The notes: generated by a model from the letters alone, not told the origin. A DNA stretch of 33,422 bases from Saccoglossus kowalevskii (GCF_000003605.2 NW_003109080.1:367715-401136), one strand, 5' to 3'; numbered from the stretch's first letter, positions 10,372-21,144 are shown. Numbers and translations: made by a program.

Positions 10372-11929
10372 CTAAAAGCAAAATCTACGGAACTCTATTT
10401 GTGAGTCGTTAATAGCGTCGCAATTCTGCAATGATTTTTTCATTCGCTGAGCAAATTTAAAGGCATAGTCATAATCCATAAGGATCTGTGTAACTCTGTC
10501 AGCCCAGATTTCTATGTCTTTTCCTGTTCCTATTTCACCGACACCGACGTCTACTACCATTTCTTTAGCCTCAAGGCGAAACGACTCGTACAGGAAATCT
10601 GCAAGACCCGAGTTGGCAGTAACAAGGACGGGTAGTCCCGATGCTATCGCTTCCATGCCGACCAAACCAAACGGCTCTGATCTGGAACCCATAACACAGA
10701 CGTGGCTCTGTTTTAGGTCCATACGTATATCATCCTGGGTTCCATAGGGATATAGTTTTATCTCTAGAAAATCACAGTCGTGTGATTTGTTGAGAAACTC
10801 TCTAGTCTGTTGATGTTCCTCTTTTGGGACACCACGGATGACCCAGACTGGTGAACACTGCGGTTTTACTTTGCGCAAGGTCTTCACCGCTCGCCCTACT
10901 GCCTTGGCAACGATGTCATACCCTTTCAACTCCTCAACGCCCAAAATGCGACCAAATGTAAGAATCTGCATTTGTCCGTCGTCCTTTGGTTTCCGTATTT
11001 CTATGTCGAAGAACCTTTTACTTGGCTGTGGAAGAAATTTCTTGTGGCACACTGTCTTTGATGTGTATGCACGATATTTATTCTCGAAATGTCTGTACAT
11101 CCGCGGTCCTACTGAGAACACTACATCTGCCTTAGCAGCGATTTCGAAGAGCGCCCTCTCCCTATTCTGTACTTTTTCTGGGGTCCAACCATCTTTATAC
11201 GGTTCGATGTCCTCGGGGATCACGTGATTGAACAGGACAAGTTTCTTGCCTGGGAAAAGTTCTTCTTTCAATGATATGGCTTCATTGCCAGTGATTGGCA
11301 AATGGCCGATTATTGTTTCAACTCCAGTAACATTGCAACCTAAAGTCGGGAAGAAAGACTCGTGCAGTACGAACCAGTCTGGCCTAGGATCTTTGTCTTG
11401 AAGGTGTTTCTTAATTTTTGGCGTGATAAGCGTGACTCCATTTTCGAATGCATCATCTTTATCTTCTGACGTAGTGCTTAGTGTTAGTGCATGGACATCA
11501 ATGCCGTTGTTGGCTGCAGTGATTGCTACTTCTCGGTTTATCGTTGATATGCCACCTTTAGCAGTCCCCCATTCGTCATTGACAACCAGTATACTGAAAT
11601 GACAGAAATTATCGTTGGGGTGTACAATTAATAAAACAAATGAATTTAATTCGAAACACGAGCGAAGTAAAACAGAAAACGAACAAATATAACATCCCCG
11701 TCACATTGATACTACTAGTAACCACCGTTACAGTTAGTAATGTTCCATCTTCGTGATATGAAAGCCTAATTTAATGTCGAGGCGAAGGCGATAATGCCAC
11801 CGGACCTTTTATCTTTAAACATCGTTACTCCCCACAGTGTAATATACTAGCAATCCTTGTTTTCATCTCATACAACACTTACCTTTTATTGTTACTGTAC
11901 TTTCTACGCTTCTTTGATTGTTCAGCCAT
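10372..11929 (-). CDS. Glycosyltransferase family 4-like protein, paralogue A (two exons)
   Basis: Proposed as exon 11883-11929 (ATG at 11929), intron 11594-11882 (gtaagt...ttcag), and exon 10372-11593, giving 422 aa. The intron splits an AG|T serine codon (phase 2). The N-terminus MAEQSKKRRKYSNNKS is basic. It is followed by ILVVNDEWGTAKGGIS, a Gly-rich loop typical of the N-terminal Rossmann half of GT-B enzymes. DWFVLHES and HLPITGNEA come next. The C-terminal half carries FGRILGVEELKGYD and the GT4 EX7E signature in SRSEPFGLVGMEA (first Glu at 322). Donor and acceptor sugars cannot be predicted. The reading frame is open through the whole exon, without an ATG in exon 2, which supports the splice model. 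The last eight or so residues differ from copy B. It is a close copy of gene B, with a similar intron. No signal peptide is evident. Confidence 0.85.
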
Positions 11930-11956
11930 GTCAGCAAATGTCAAACACAGAATATC

Positions 11957-13994
11957 CTGAAAGGTGTAGTAATATAAAACGTTACAGTAACACGCGTAAA
12001 CAATAACTACTAGTATGGCTTTTGAAATTCACGGCTCAACAAGTTGACAATTACGGTAGCTCTGTGTTATCTGAAACTATCGTTCCACTTGTTCGTGGAA
12101 AGTTATAATTTGGCGTCAATTTCAAAAATATAATTAGGTTTGATCGAGTGTTTTATAACACAGCACGTCCAGATTCTGCTACATTCATTTCAGACCACTT
12201 GCATTCCTTGGTCCAGAAGTGCTGTGGGTAACCTGGGTGCACGAACATTTCCTATACAGAACATAAGTTTAGTAAAGTACTAGTACTGCACAGCGCCCTA
12301 AAGTATGACGTGGGATTGCTTAATCGTTGATGTCGACCGAACATGATTCTCTCTAAATTACACCTGAGGTTTTGTTGTTGAAAGGTTGTGGTAATCTTGA
12401 ATGTTGATCACCCAATGTAGTATGAATTGATATCATTAAAATTCGCTGTAGTTACACCGGGTTTCGTGAAAGCGTGGATTTGTTTTATGGACATTTGTAA
12501 ATATTTATAAAAAAATTATCTCACGCTTCATTCAAATAACAAATAAAACTGCTTTCATTTTGGCGGTGAAAAACCGTTGATAACGCCATTACCAACGTAA
12601 TGAGACTTAGCGATGTTTTTAATCACTGGCCGATTTAATGCCATGTGTACACAAGGTCAATGGTCGTGTTCATGTCATCACCTGCGCATGCGTAAGTTGG
12701 CCATAGCATGCCATTGTTTACAAACAAGTGTCTACCCATGAGCCTGTGTGTTTTTAGCATGTGTTGTTATCGTTGCTTGGGACTCAATTCCAGCGCTTGC
12801 GCAGGTGATGACCCCTCCTATTGATCTGTGATTACTAGTGCAGTAACTTTCTAGGAAGGTATACTTGTTAGTTACACGATTATAGGGAAGAAATATGTTA
12901 AAGGAAAAGTCAAGGCTGACAAAAATAATACTCCCAGATGAAAGAGCTTGGCAAATGTAAAGACATGCAATTTACAGTTTATTATATATCACTTTTCATT
13001 CTCTAGATATTCAATTTTTCACCAGTATTATGTAGTCGACCATCTTAGTTCTTCAGCAAAGGATTATGGGTAAAATATTAGATCGTAACCACTGTTGTTA
13101 GAAATTGAGAAAATGATTTCATTTACCTCCATGCTTTTAGGCCGTGTTGTTTCCTTGTAGAGAAAAAAATACCCTTTTTATTTCTCCTTTTCATGTTTTC
13201 ATAGTGGAATAATAACTGTTTATTGGAAATTTTTAGTTTCACCTATATCTGATTCAATTGAATCTGGGCTATTCAGCTTAGATCAAATGTAATTTTTTCT
13301 GATTTTATTCTAACCACAGAGTTGATTCATTTTGAGTAGCTACACCCTGTCAGGTTTGGCCACAGTCCCTCTGTGACTGTGGCTTGGCTAATTATTACCT
13401 CCACGGCTAATGGAACGGGAGAGGATGTAACAGACATAGCTTTATTGTCAGTTTCTCAAAGGTGTTAATTGGGTCAGGGAATTATAACCAAGGTTACATC
13501 ATGGATGTACTAAAAAAACATCCATGGTTACATGAAAGGAATACCCACAGTTGCATGTCCCTGTTCTAAAAAGGACTATGGAAAAACAAACCTACGCAGC
13601 AATCGGAAGAATAGGTCTTTTGATCGATGGAGACGCATTTCAATGGACTTTATAACGGACAATGCATTGCGCATATTTCACCCGGAAACTCCACAGTGTT
13701 AGTTATTTGCACAAGGTTTGCCATTTTGCTTGACACGTGATAATTATGTAAACAATGACCGAGTTTGTGCGAACTTGTCCCTCTTATTCGCAGGCTTTCA
13801 AAACACATACTAGTACGTTAAATTACAGTTCTGAATGGGGCAACAGTCAAAGAATGCTTTATTTAAAACGTCAGCAAACCATTCTCGCTACCTTAATTTG
13901 GTATCGTTTAGCATAGACTCGAAGGTTTGCTTTGAGTGGTCCATAAAAATGTTTTTTCGGTGGTACACTTCCGGCCTGTAGCGGCCCACATACT
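11957..13994. other. Non-coding DNA upstream of glycosyltransferase A
   Basis: The first 450 bp or so align with the equivalent region upstream of gene B (18821 onward), for example the GAGTGTTTTATAACA and GTTGAAAGGTTGT pieces. The remainder has no obvious counterpart and includes a TTAA MITE copy. Small hairpins are seen at about 13362-13384 (GCCACAGTC arms) and 13501-13528 (CATGGATGT arms). Any upstream exon of gene A would lie here or beyond, but none was recognised. Confidence 0.45.
12674..12820 (+). mobile_element. TTAA-type MITE, copy 2 (decayed ends)
   Basis: The core matches copy 1 from TCACCTGCGCATGCG to GCGCAGGTGA, but the outer AGCGGG/CCCGCT ends and TTAA sites are degraded. This is probably the oldest copy. 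It sits upstream of gene A and has no equivalent upstream of gene B. Confidence 0.65.
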
Positions 13995-14175
13995 GCATAA
14001 TACTTTATTTTCGCTTGGAATTAATTTTCGCTGAAGGAATAATGCAGTGAAAATAAAATCCAGTGAATATACCCTTTTCCCTATATTTTACATAAATTCC
14101 ATACAAAACACCCAAAAAGTCGGATGTAAGTTTTTTAGCGAAAATTAAATCCAGCTAAAATAAAGTATTTTACAT
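13995..14175. mobile_element. MITE inserted in duplication copy A, 181 bp
   Basis: The terminal inverted repeats are about 35 bp and imperfect: the left arm contains ATACTTTATTTTCGCTTGG and the reverse complement of the right arm contains ATACTTTATTTTAGCTGGA. TACT flanks both sides (13991-13994 and 14176-14179). The sister segment B has a single TACT followed by the same AGATAT sequence at 19933-19942, an empty site. It is non-coding and its superfamily is unresolved. Confidence 0.7.
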
Positions 14176-14207
14176 TACTAGATATAATTTGCACCAAATA
14201 CATAGTT

Positions 14208-14585
14208 GTTGCGTTCGGCGAAACTGGAGCCTTAGCTTTTTCGCCGAATTCAAAACAAACGGGAAACAGGTCAAAGTTGACCAACTCCTTCAACAACCAT
14301 CCATCTCATTAGTTGTGTTTGTTTTACAGTAAACTGAACTGCGATTCAGTATTGTCTTTTTACCATGGCGCTGTTGTACGCATCGATCTCGGCATGGACC
14401 AGACATCGTGATTACCATTGTACGATTATATCTTATGGGTTAGACACAGTCAAGAAGGACTGTGAACATATCGTCCATATCGTGTGAAACATGACCTGGC
14501 GTCAAACCGACATTCCGTCACGCGTGTTGTAATTTACAGTTTTAGAAATACGAAAGGAGCACAAAGCTGACCCGCACCACAGTCT
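14208..14585. repeat. Segmental duplication block, copy A
   Basis: Non-coding sequence with high similarity to 19997-21144 once two insertions in the latter are removed. It begins GCGTTCGGCGAAACTGGAG, continues through GATTCAGTATTGTCTTTTTA and TTGTACGCATCGATCTCGGC, and ends near CACCACAGTC. A short outer block (13951-13990, GGTGGTACAC) matches 19893-19930. It may be regulatory, or may simply have been carried along with the gene duplication. Confidence 0.8.
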
Positions 14586-15169
14586 GTCTATGACAGAGAG
14601 TCATCGTGTCTATAGTTTGAACATCATTGCCTAATACGTAATTTACTACGGATACAATAAGAATATCATGATCGCATTCAGTGTACTCGTCTTCCTAGAC
14701 TCGCTCTGAGAAGTAGTTCAATGTGACCTTACCTTTGCACTCGGCTTTGACACGTGTTCCCTCGTAGCGTCAGGGCACAGTTAGAGAAGTTATTGTACCA
14801 CTTTACACGAGCCTAACAGGCAGCTTAGCATTTTAAATATATCAATCCGCTCACGGGAAAAATAGTTCGCGGTGGCATGGTTCCTTGCTTATGTTTTGAA
14901 ACATTTTGTGGTCTGAGGATTGTATTATTTTTTGTCCATATCATGGATTATGGTTAATTTCAGTAATAAATACGTCTTTCAGCAAATCCTAGACCACTTC
15001 CTTCAAATTCTGCAAGCGCGTGTTTCGTGGATTTGCTATAGCGAATATATCACATTGATAAATCATGGTCACCCGATATGGTTACGTCATACAACCGCCA
15101 TGACCATAATATAATGGCGCCTAACTACGGAAATTGACGTCAGCTAATTGAAGAGTTTAGTTTTATTTT
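14586..15169. other. Non-coding spacer, no gene recognised
   Basis: Nothing identifiable is seen. Short open frames, such as the 64-codon one at 14920-15114, lack protein-like character. Confidence 0.45.
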
Positions 15170-15693
15170 GAATCAAAATGTCTCAATATGAACATTAATG
15201 TATATGTTAGATATCCAAAGCATACATCGCGGTCATAATAATAATAATACATAATTATAATTATAATAATAATAATAATAATTTTTATTCAACACGAAAA
15301 ACATACTACAAAAGTTGTTTTTATGGTTGTATAACAAAAGAACAAAAACAAAACAAAAAACAAGTTAAGAACAAATAAAAACAAGAATAAACTAAAAACT
15401 ACGTACAGACACAAATGTATTAAAAGACGAATAAAAGCTACTATAAAGCACTAATACTACTTAGTTTGGTGGAGCTGTTACATGTATAATTCATCTCTGA
15501 TTTTCATACTTGACTGAATAAATTGTGCAACATCGATAGATGAGTACGTAAAAATAAGTACGTAAAGTGACACAATCATACAAATGAACAAGCGACCTCA
15601 CGGTCAAAATCGCTCTGCTGTCTTTGCTGATTGTTTTCCTCAAAAACAATGTTTCCATGGTTATTATACCCACATTGTTCTCGCCATGTTGTG
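15170..15693. repeat. Local duplication D, first copy (interrupted)
   Basis: Two parts, 15170-15230 and 15552-15693, match 16599-16835. Shared text includes TCAATATGA.CATTAA, AATAAGTACGTAAA, ATGAACAAGCGAC, AATCGCTCTGCTGTCTTTG and CATGGTTATT.TACCCACAT. The middle is an insertion absent from the second copy. Confidence 0.75.
15231..15552 (-). mobile_element. Probable retroposon fragment with ATT tail
   Basis: About 320 bp interrupts duplication D. On the minus strand it ends in a run of ATT/TTA units, as in the 3' tails of some non-LTR retrotransposons and their SINEs. The body is A-rich and non-coding. Boundaries are approximate and no clear target duplication is visible. A simple microsatellite expansion plus unrelated indel is the alternative. 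Confidence 0.35.
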
Positions 15694-16598
15694 AACACTA
15701 TTAGTGTTGTGGCAGGAGGACTTCGGGAGAAGGATTTCGGCGAACATGTAGATGACTCTTGACATGAAGATGATACCAGGTTCGTACCCGAAGGAATACA
15801 CACATTCGTTCTTCGCAGATAGTTCAGCTTTATTCGCCCGAACGGTCACTCAGCTGAGACATGGAGCTAGCTCCATGGCTGAGGTAACCCCTTGCTGTCC
15901 ACTTCTCTCGTTCTCTTTCCGTACAAACATTACAACCTCAATTACAAATCTCTAAGGCGTGGCAGAGTAAACATGCGATCAGCCAATCGCTGCAGTCGTT
16001 GGCACGATCACGTGATTACCAGGGATGTGTCTCACGGTTAAAGCCTTGCAAAGTTGCAACTACTAAATACAATTGGCACAAATATATTAATATATGTTTA
16101 TAATGTCTAACTAAAACATGCAAGTTGTTAATTCTAAACAATACTGCAACGGAGTGTGAACCAAAATGTTAATAACTGATGTCATTGATAACATATTTCC
16201 CTCTAACAAATGTTGAGCTGTGCTCTCGCTCAAGTGAAAAAATGTTACATATACACTAGTAATTTTGTCGATCATAAACAAATGTTTGCGGGTATGAGAT
16301 AATAATCACGTGGGCGAGCCACTTCTATTTTGGAATGATTTTAAAACGTCACAAAAGGTGCCTCTTACATCGATATATTTAAACTCGCAAAGTATATCAA
16401 CTATTCTAAAAACAACACATTAATTGACAACTCTGAATATCTCTTGGAATCATGGGGCAATATTTCTCAGTTCATATTTGTAAATTTCAAAATACAGTGT
16501 TTGGGTTTGTATAGTATGCAGTCTGGATTCGAACTCGAGGCTCACGCTATCCTAACTAGAACACAAATTAAAAATTATCATGTCAATGGTCAGTGATA
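15694..16598. other. Non-coding spacer with a palindrome and a tRNA-like B box
   Basis: No gene is recognised. An 18-bp perfect palindrome, CATGGAGCTAGCTCCATG, is at 15860-15877. On the minus strand near 16515-16550, GAGTTCGAATCC resembles a Pol III B box, but the flanking stems do not fold as a tRNA. Confidence 0.4.
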
Positions 16599-16835
16599 GA
16601 ATCGAAATGTTTCAATATGAGCATTAACTTATATGTTGCATTTCCAAATCATACATCGTGGATCTAAGAGTAATAAGTACGTAAAACCACAATCACACAA
16701 ATGAACAAGCGACGTCACGGTTGAAATCGCTCTGCTGTCTTTGATGATTGTCTTCCTCAAAACAAATTTGACATTGTTCTAGACGATGAGTTATTAACTG
16801 TTTTTCATGGTTATTGTACCCACATTGTTCTTACC
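16599..16835. repeat. Local duplication D, second copy
   Basis: Matches the two outer parts of 15170-15693 in the same order and orientation, without the insertion. About 35 bp (TTTGACATTGTTC...) are unique to this copy before CATGGTTATT. Confidence 0.75.
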
Positions 16836-17242
16836 AATTCACAAATACGTTAGTTTATATAGTTGCTGCTATGGCAATTACAATGTTTATCACCTCGTTA
16901 CGAACCATACCAGGTATCACAGTAATGTAACTGGTAGTTTCAATAAAAAGTTTAAAAACAAACAAAAAATCACAAAAAGGACAAAACTAAAATTGAAAAT
17001 ATCGTCACGGAAGGAAATAAATAAATCTCACAGCAATAGTACCAACATACAAATTATCAAAGAAATTGAACTAGTAGTTTTAAAGAAAAAAATATTTGAT
17101 AAAATCAGGGAACTGAAGATAAAGTCACAAAATGAGCAAATCTGACAGACATTTATACTAAATATCAACAGTGGGTCTAAAAATGGGCGCACTTTAATCA
17201 CATTTTACATAGTGAGAATCAAGGTATTGTGTTGTATATTAT
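16836..17242. other. Spacer downstream of glycosyltransferase B
   Basis: A-rich sequence. The 112-codon plus-strand frame here (16807-17145) is Lys-rich low-complexity translation of A-rich DNA and is not supported as a gene. No canonical AATAAA is seen on the minus strand immediately after gene B. Confidence 0.4.
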
Positions 17243-18793
17243 TTATACATTCAATACTCCAAGGAGTTCTTCTTGCGAGTTCTTGATGGCGTCGCAATTC
17301 TGCAATGATTGTTTCATTCGCTGAGCAAATTCAAAGGCATTGTCATAATTCGTTAGAATCTGTATAACTTTGTCAGCCCATTTTTCTACGTCGTTTTCCT
17401 TTGATATTTCACCAACACCGACGTCTACTACCATTTCTTTGGCCTCAAGGCAAAACGACTCGTACAGGAAATCAGCAAGGCCCGAGTTTTTAGTTACAAG
17501 AACGGGTAGTCCCGATGCTATCGCTTCCATGCCGACCAAACCGAATGGCTCCGATCTGGAACCCATAACACAGACGTGGCTCTGTTTTAGGTCCATACAT
17601 ATATCATCCTGGGTTCCATATGGATATAGTTTTATATCTAGAAAATCACAGCCGTGTGATATTTTGAGAAACTCCCTAGTCTCTTGATGTTCCCCTTCTG
17701 GGACACCACGGATAATCCAGACTGGTGAACACTGCGGTTTTACTTTGCGCAAGGTCTTCACCGCTCGCCCTACTGCCTTGGCGACGATGTCATACCCTTT
17801 CAACTTCTCAACGCCCCAAATGCGACCAAATGTAAGAATCTGCACTCGTCCGTCGGCTTTGGGTTTCTGTATTTCTATGTCGAAGAAACTTTTACTTGGC
17901 TGGGGAAGAAATTTCTTGTGGCACACTGTCTTTGAAGTGAATGCACGATATTTATTCTCGAAATGACTGTACACCCGCGGTCCCACTGAGAACACTGCAT
18001 CTGCCTTATCAGCGATTTTGAAGAGCGCCCTCTCTCTATCCCGTACTCTTTCCGGGGTCCAACTATCTTTATGCGGTTCGATGTCCTCGGGGATCACGTG
18101 ATTGAACAGGACAAGCTTCTTGTCTGGGAAAAGTTCTTCTTTCAACGACATGGCTTCATTGCCAGTGATTGGCAAATGACCGATTATTGTTTCAATTCCA
18201 GCAACATCGCGACTTAAAGTCGGGAAGAAAGACTCGTGCAGTACGAACCAGTCTAGCTTAGGATCTTTGTCTTGAAGGTTTTCCTTAATTTTTGGCATGA
18301 TAAGCATGACTCCATTTTCTAATGCATCATCTTTATCTTCTGACGTAGTGCTTAGTGTTAGTGCATGGACATCAATGCCGTTGTTGGCTGCAGTGATTGC
18401 TACTTCTCGGTTTATCGTTGATATGCCACCTTTAGCAGTCCCCCATTCGTCATTGACAACCAGTATACTGAAATGACAGACATCATCGTTGGGGTGTACA
18501 ATTAATAATACAAAAGAATTTAATTCGAAACACGAGCGAAGTAACACAGAAAACGAACAAATATAACATTGATAACCACTGTTACACGCAGTTTGTACTG
18601 TTCTATCTTCGTGATATGAATACCTAATGTACTGTCAAGGCGAAGGCGATAATGTTACCGGACCTTGTGTCTTCAAACATCGTTGCTTCCCACAGTGTAA
18701 TACTAGTATACTAGCAGTGCTCGTTTTCATCTCATACAACACTTACCTTTTATTGTTACTGTACTTTCTACGCTTCTTTGATTGTTCAGCCAT
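17243..18793 (-). CDS. Glycosyltransferase family 4-like protein, paralogue B (two exons)
   Basis: Proposed as exon 18747-18793 (ATG at 18793), intron 18468-18746 (gtaagt...ttcag), and exon 17243-18467, giving 423 aa. The splice sites, phase-2 junction (AG|T) and N-terminus MAEQSKKRRKYSNNKS match paralogue A. GT-B features are NDEWGTAKGGIS near residues 20-31, FGRIWGVEKLKGYD, and the EX7E motif SRSEPFGLVGMEA with Glu 322 and Glu 330. The ATG-less extension MLLRSCFELNSF, read in frame before ILVVNDEW, is intron and is removed by the splice model. B and A differ at scattered positions across the protein and in the last 10 residues (B ends EELLGVLNV), so both look functional. The substrate is unknown. 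No signal peptide or membrane span is evident, suggesting a cytosolic protein unless further 5' exons exist. Confidence 0.87.
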
Positions 18794-18820
18794 GTCAGCA
18801 AATGTCAAACACAGAATATC

Positions 18821-19892
18821 CTGAAAGGTGTAATAATATAAAACGTTACAGTAACACGCGTAAACAAAATCCATGGCTTTTGAAATTCGCAACATAACAA
18901 GATAAAAATGACAGTAAATCAGTCGGAAACAATCGTTCCAATTCATATTTTGCGTAAAATTGTTGACGAAAATTTATAATTTTGCGTCAATTTTAAAAAT
19001 TAAATAAGGTTTTAGCGAGTGTTTTATAACATAAAGTATGACGTAACTCGCGTGGTTGCTTCTTCAATGATGTCATCTGCTGCCGATCGTCAATTGAACG
19101 CGAGAATCTTGTGTCACACCCGATTCTCTCGCAATCACATCGAAAGTTTGTTTTGTTGAAAGGTTGTACCCGCTACTTGTATGAATGATATAATTTTTCT
19201 ATGCATTTATTTCAATAATTAAAATTAGGAAATCCAATGTAATTGACATATTACAGTATTTGAAGGGCGGAGCATGCATGCCAAGTAGTTTACATTTTTT
19301 CAAGATGGCCGTGAATGGTGGGCAAGCGAATGCTAGCAAAAACGAGTATCACATTGTATGTGGGTCAAATACAGACTTGAACACAGTACCTTGGTTCTTT
19401 TTTTTTCAATAAAATATATAATAAAATATATTATAATAAGAGACTTGTGTCCTCTGTAGACGCCCTCTTGCGACAGCGGTGATGATTGCCACCGGTCTGG
19501 GGTTCGGTGCGAGATTTTATTGAAATAGCGCCAATAAAGAAACACCGAGGAACTGTATGTAAGTTTAGCCTCTCGGTCGGGTACTAGTGGTAATTATTTA
19601 GCCCGCCATGCTGCACGCGACAAACCTTTAATTTTATCAATTTACATGTTTTGTGTTTGTTTCTACTATTAATTAATAAAATAAATACAATGTTTTTAAT
19701 TCGCACTACTAAGGGGAAGAAATCAAAGGCATTTCCGATTTAATCAGCAATGAACTGATCTTTTTTAGCTCCATGGTCAAAGTTATCGAATGTTAATTGA
19801 GCGAGGAATTCGCACCTTAGCATTTACATGTGTTGCGTGGCGGGCAATTTATTTGGTACATTTTCTTAACATAGACCCTATATATAGGGTCT
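18821..19892. other. Non-coding DNA upstream of glycosyltransferase B
   Basis: Starts with a region alignable to that upstream of gene A. No gene is recognised. A 36-codon frame at about 19305 begins in a good start context (CAAGATGG), but its translation is not recognisable. A perfect 20-bp palindrome, AGACCCTATATATAGGGTCT, lies at 19873-19892, next to the first block shared with copy A. Confidence 0.45.
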
Positions 19893-20105
19893 GTTTTCTC
19901 GGTGGTACACCTCCAGCCCGTAGTGGCCTAAATACTAGATATCACATGACCCCGGCGCAGGACGTTTCGTTTTCAAATGCACTATATATTTTGTTGGTGC
20001 GTTCGGCGAAACTGGAGCTATTTTCGCAGAATTCAATACATCAGGTCAAAGTTGACCAATTCTGTCAACAGCAACCATCAATTAGTTCTGTTTGTTTTTC
20101 AGTAC

Positions 20106-20750
20106 TATGATGAAATTGTTTACGCGTAGATACGCGACTGTTGATCGACTTATTTAGTTGATTACTAGCTAATGGCTGTGTTATGTCTGTCATCGTTTAT
20201 GCCCATGCGAGGTTCTGGACGGAACTTGGCTCAGTGATTTGGAACTAATTACAATATAACCGTCGCTATTCGGACTACTATTTCTGACAGTTGGTATTCG
20301 CAGTTACTAATGTGAACGATTAATCAAAAGATATGACGTGTTCAGTACTTAGTGTGATTGCCTTTATGATTGAAGGTTACGCCCTAGAGTCTTTATACTG
20401 CTTTGTAATTGTTAAGGTTTTGAAAGTGAATAAAGTTGTTTTTAGTTGGTCTTGGCGAGAACACCACGAAAGACGCAGTCTAAGGGAGTCTCCACGCAGT
20501 CCTGGAGAGTCTTGGGCCAGCCTTGCGATAGTCTTGTGGACTTTTCCCCAGGGCGCTGTGTCTTATAGAGTGCTCGACTGACCGACTAAGACGAGAGTTG
20601 AAACGTATTTTGTTGTGTGCGTCTATTTGTCTGTAAAGCTTAAGTGACTTTCCCGATCCCGTACCTCAAGGGGACGCGATAGAGAGCCCAGACGAGATAT
20701 TCCCCCCTTACACGTGTGGAGAACCCAGAGGAGAAGAATTTCCCCCTGAT
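20106..20750. mobile_element. 645-bp insertion with AGTAC target duplication
   Basis: AGTAC flanks both sides (20101-20105 and 20751-20755), while the sister copy A has a single AGTAA at 14328-14332 with the same surroundings. The inserted body is non-coding and contains GTGAATAAAGTTG, a polyadenylation-like motif in its middle. Length, 5-bp duplication and internal AATAAA would fit a solo LTR, but the ends do not read a clean TG...CA. Element class is therefore uncertain. Confidence 0.65.
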
Positions 20751-20790
20751 AGTACATTGAATTCGATTCAGTATTGTCTTTTTAATATCA

Positions 20791-20919
20791 TTGACGGATT
20801 TAGATGGGGGCCGAGGGGGCGCGGCCCTCCCTATTTTTAACAACCAACAGGGCTTCGCGAAATTGGCCTTCGGCCAACTTATCGCCCCCCTATTCCAGAA
20901 TCCTAGATCCGCCCCTGTT
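20791..20919. mobile_element. 129-bp MITE with TATCA target duplication
   Basis: TATCA flanks both sides (20786-20790 and 20920-20924). Imperfect inverted ends are GACGGATTTAGATG on the left and GGCGGATCTAGGAT as the reverse complement of the right, next to G- and C-rich runs. Copy A has a single TACCA at 14361-14365. It is non-coding. Confidence 0.7.
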
Positions 20920-21144
20920 TATCATAGCGGTGTTGTACGCATCGATCTCGGCATGGGCCGGACATCATGATTGTCATTGTATGAGTATATCTTATAGGTT
21001 AGACACAGTCAAGAATAACTGTGAACATATCGTCCATAGCGCTGTGAAACATGACCCGGCGCCAAACTGACATTCCGTCACGCGTGTTGTAATTTACAAT
21101 TTTAGAGATACGAAAGGAGCACACAGGTGACCCGTACCACAGTC

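Larger units (their letters stand above)
19893..21144. repeat. Segmental duplication block, copy B
   Basis: Homologous to 13951-14585 in the same order and orientation. Matching parts are 19893-19945, 19997-20105, 20751-20790 and 20920-21144. The gaps are two insertions, at 20106-20750 and 20791-20919. With genes A and B this defines a tandem duplication whose units are offset by roughly 6.5-6.9 kb. Confidence 0.8.

Noticed and set aside
10514..11227. Plus-strand frames of 77 and 129 codons over glycosyltransferase A
   Set aside because: Antisense shadows of the conserved GT-B domain; the equivalent frames over gene B are similarly placed because the genes are copies.
15664..15849. Minus-strand frame reading AELSAKNECVYSFGYEPG
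   Set aside because: Looks somewhat protein-like but has no ATG; TGA precedes it and no family is recognised. It could be a lost exon, but evidence is too thin.
16505..16555. tRNA or tRNA-derived SINE on the minus strand
   Set aside because: Only a B-box-like GAGTTCGAATCC is convincing; the T-stem does not pair and no acceptor stem or A box is evident.
16807..17145. 112-codon plus-strand frame ending in a Lys-rich stretch
   Set aside because: Low-complexity translation of A-rich DNA, overlapping the end of duplication D; no domain.
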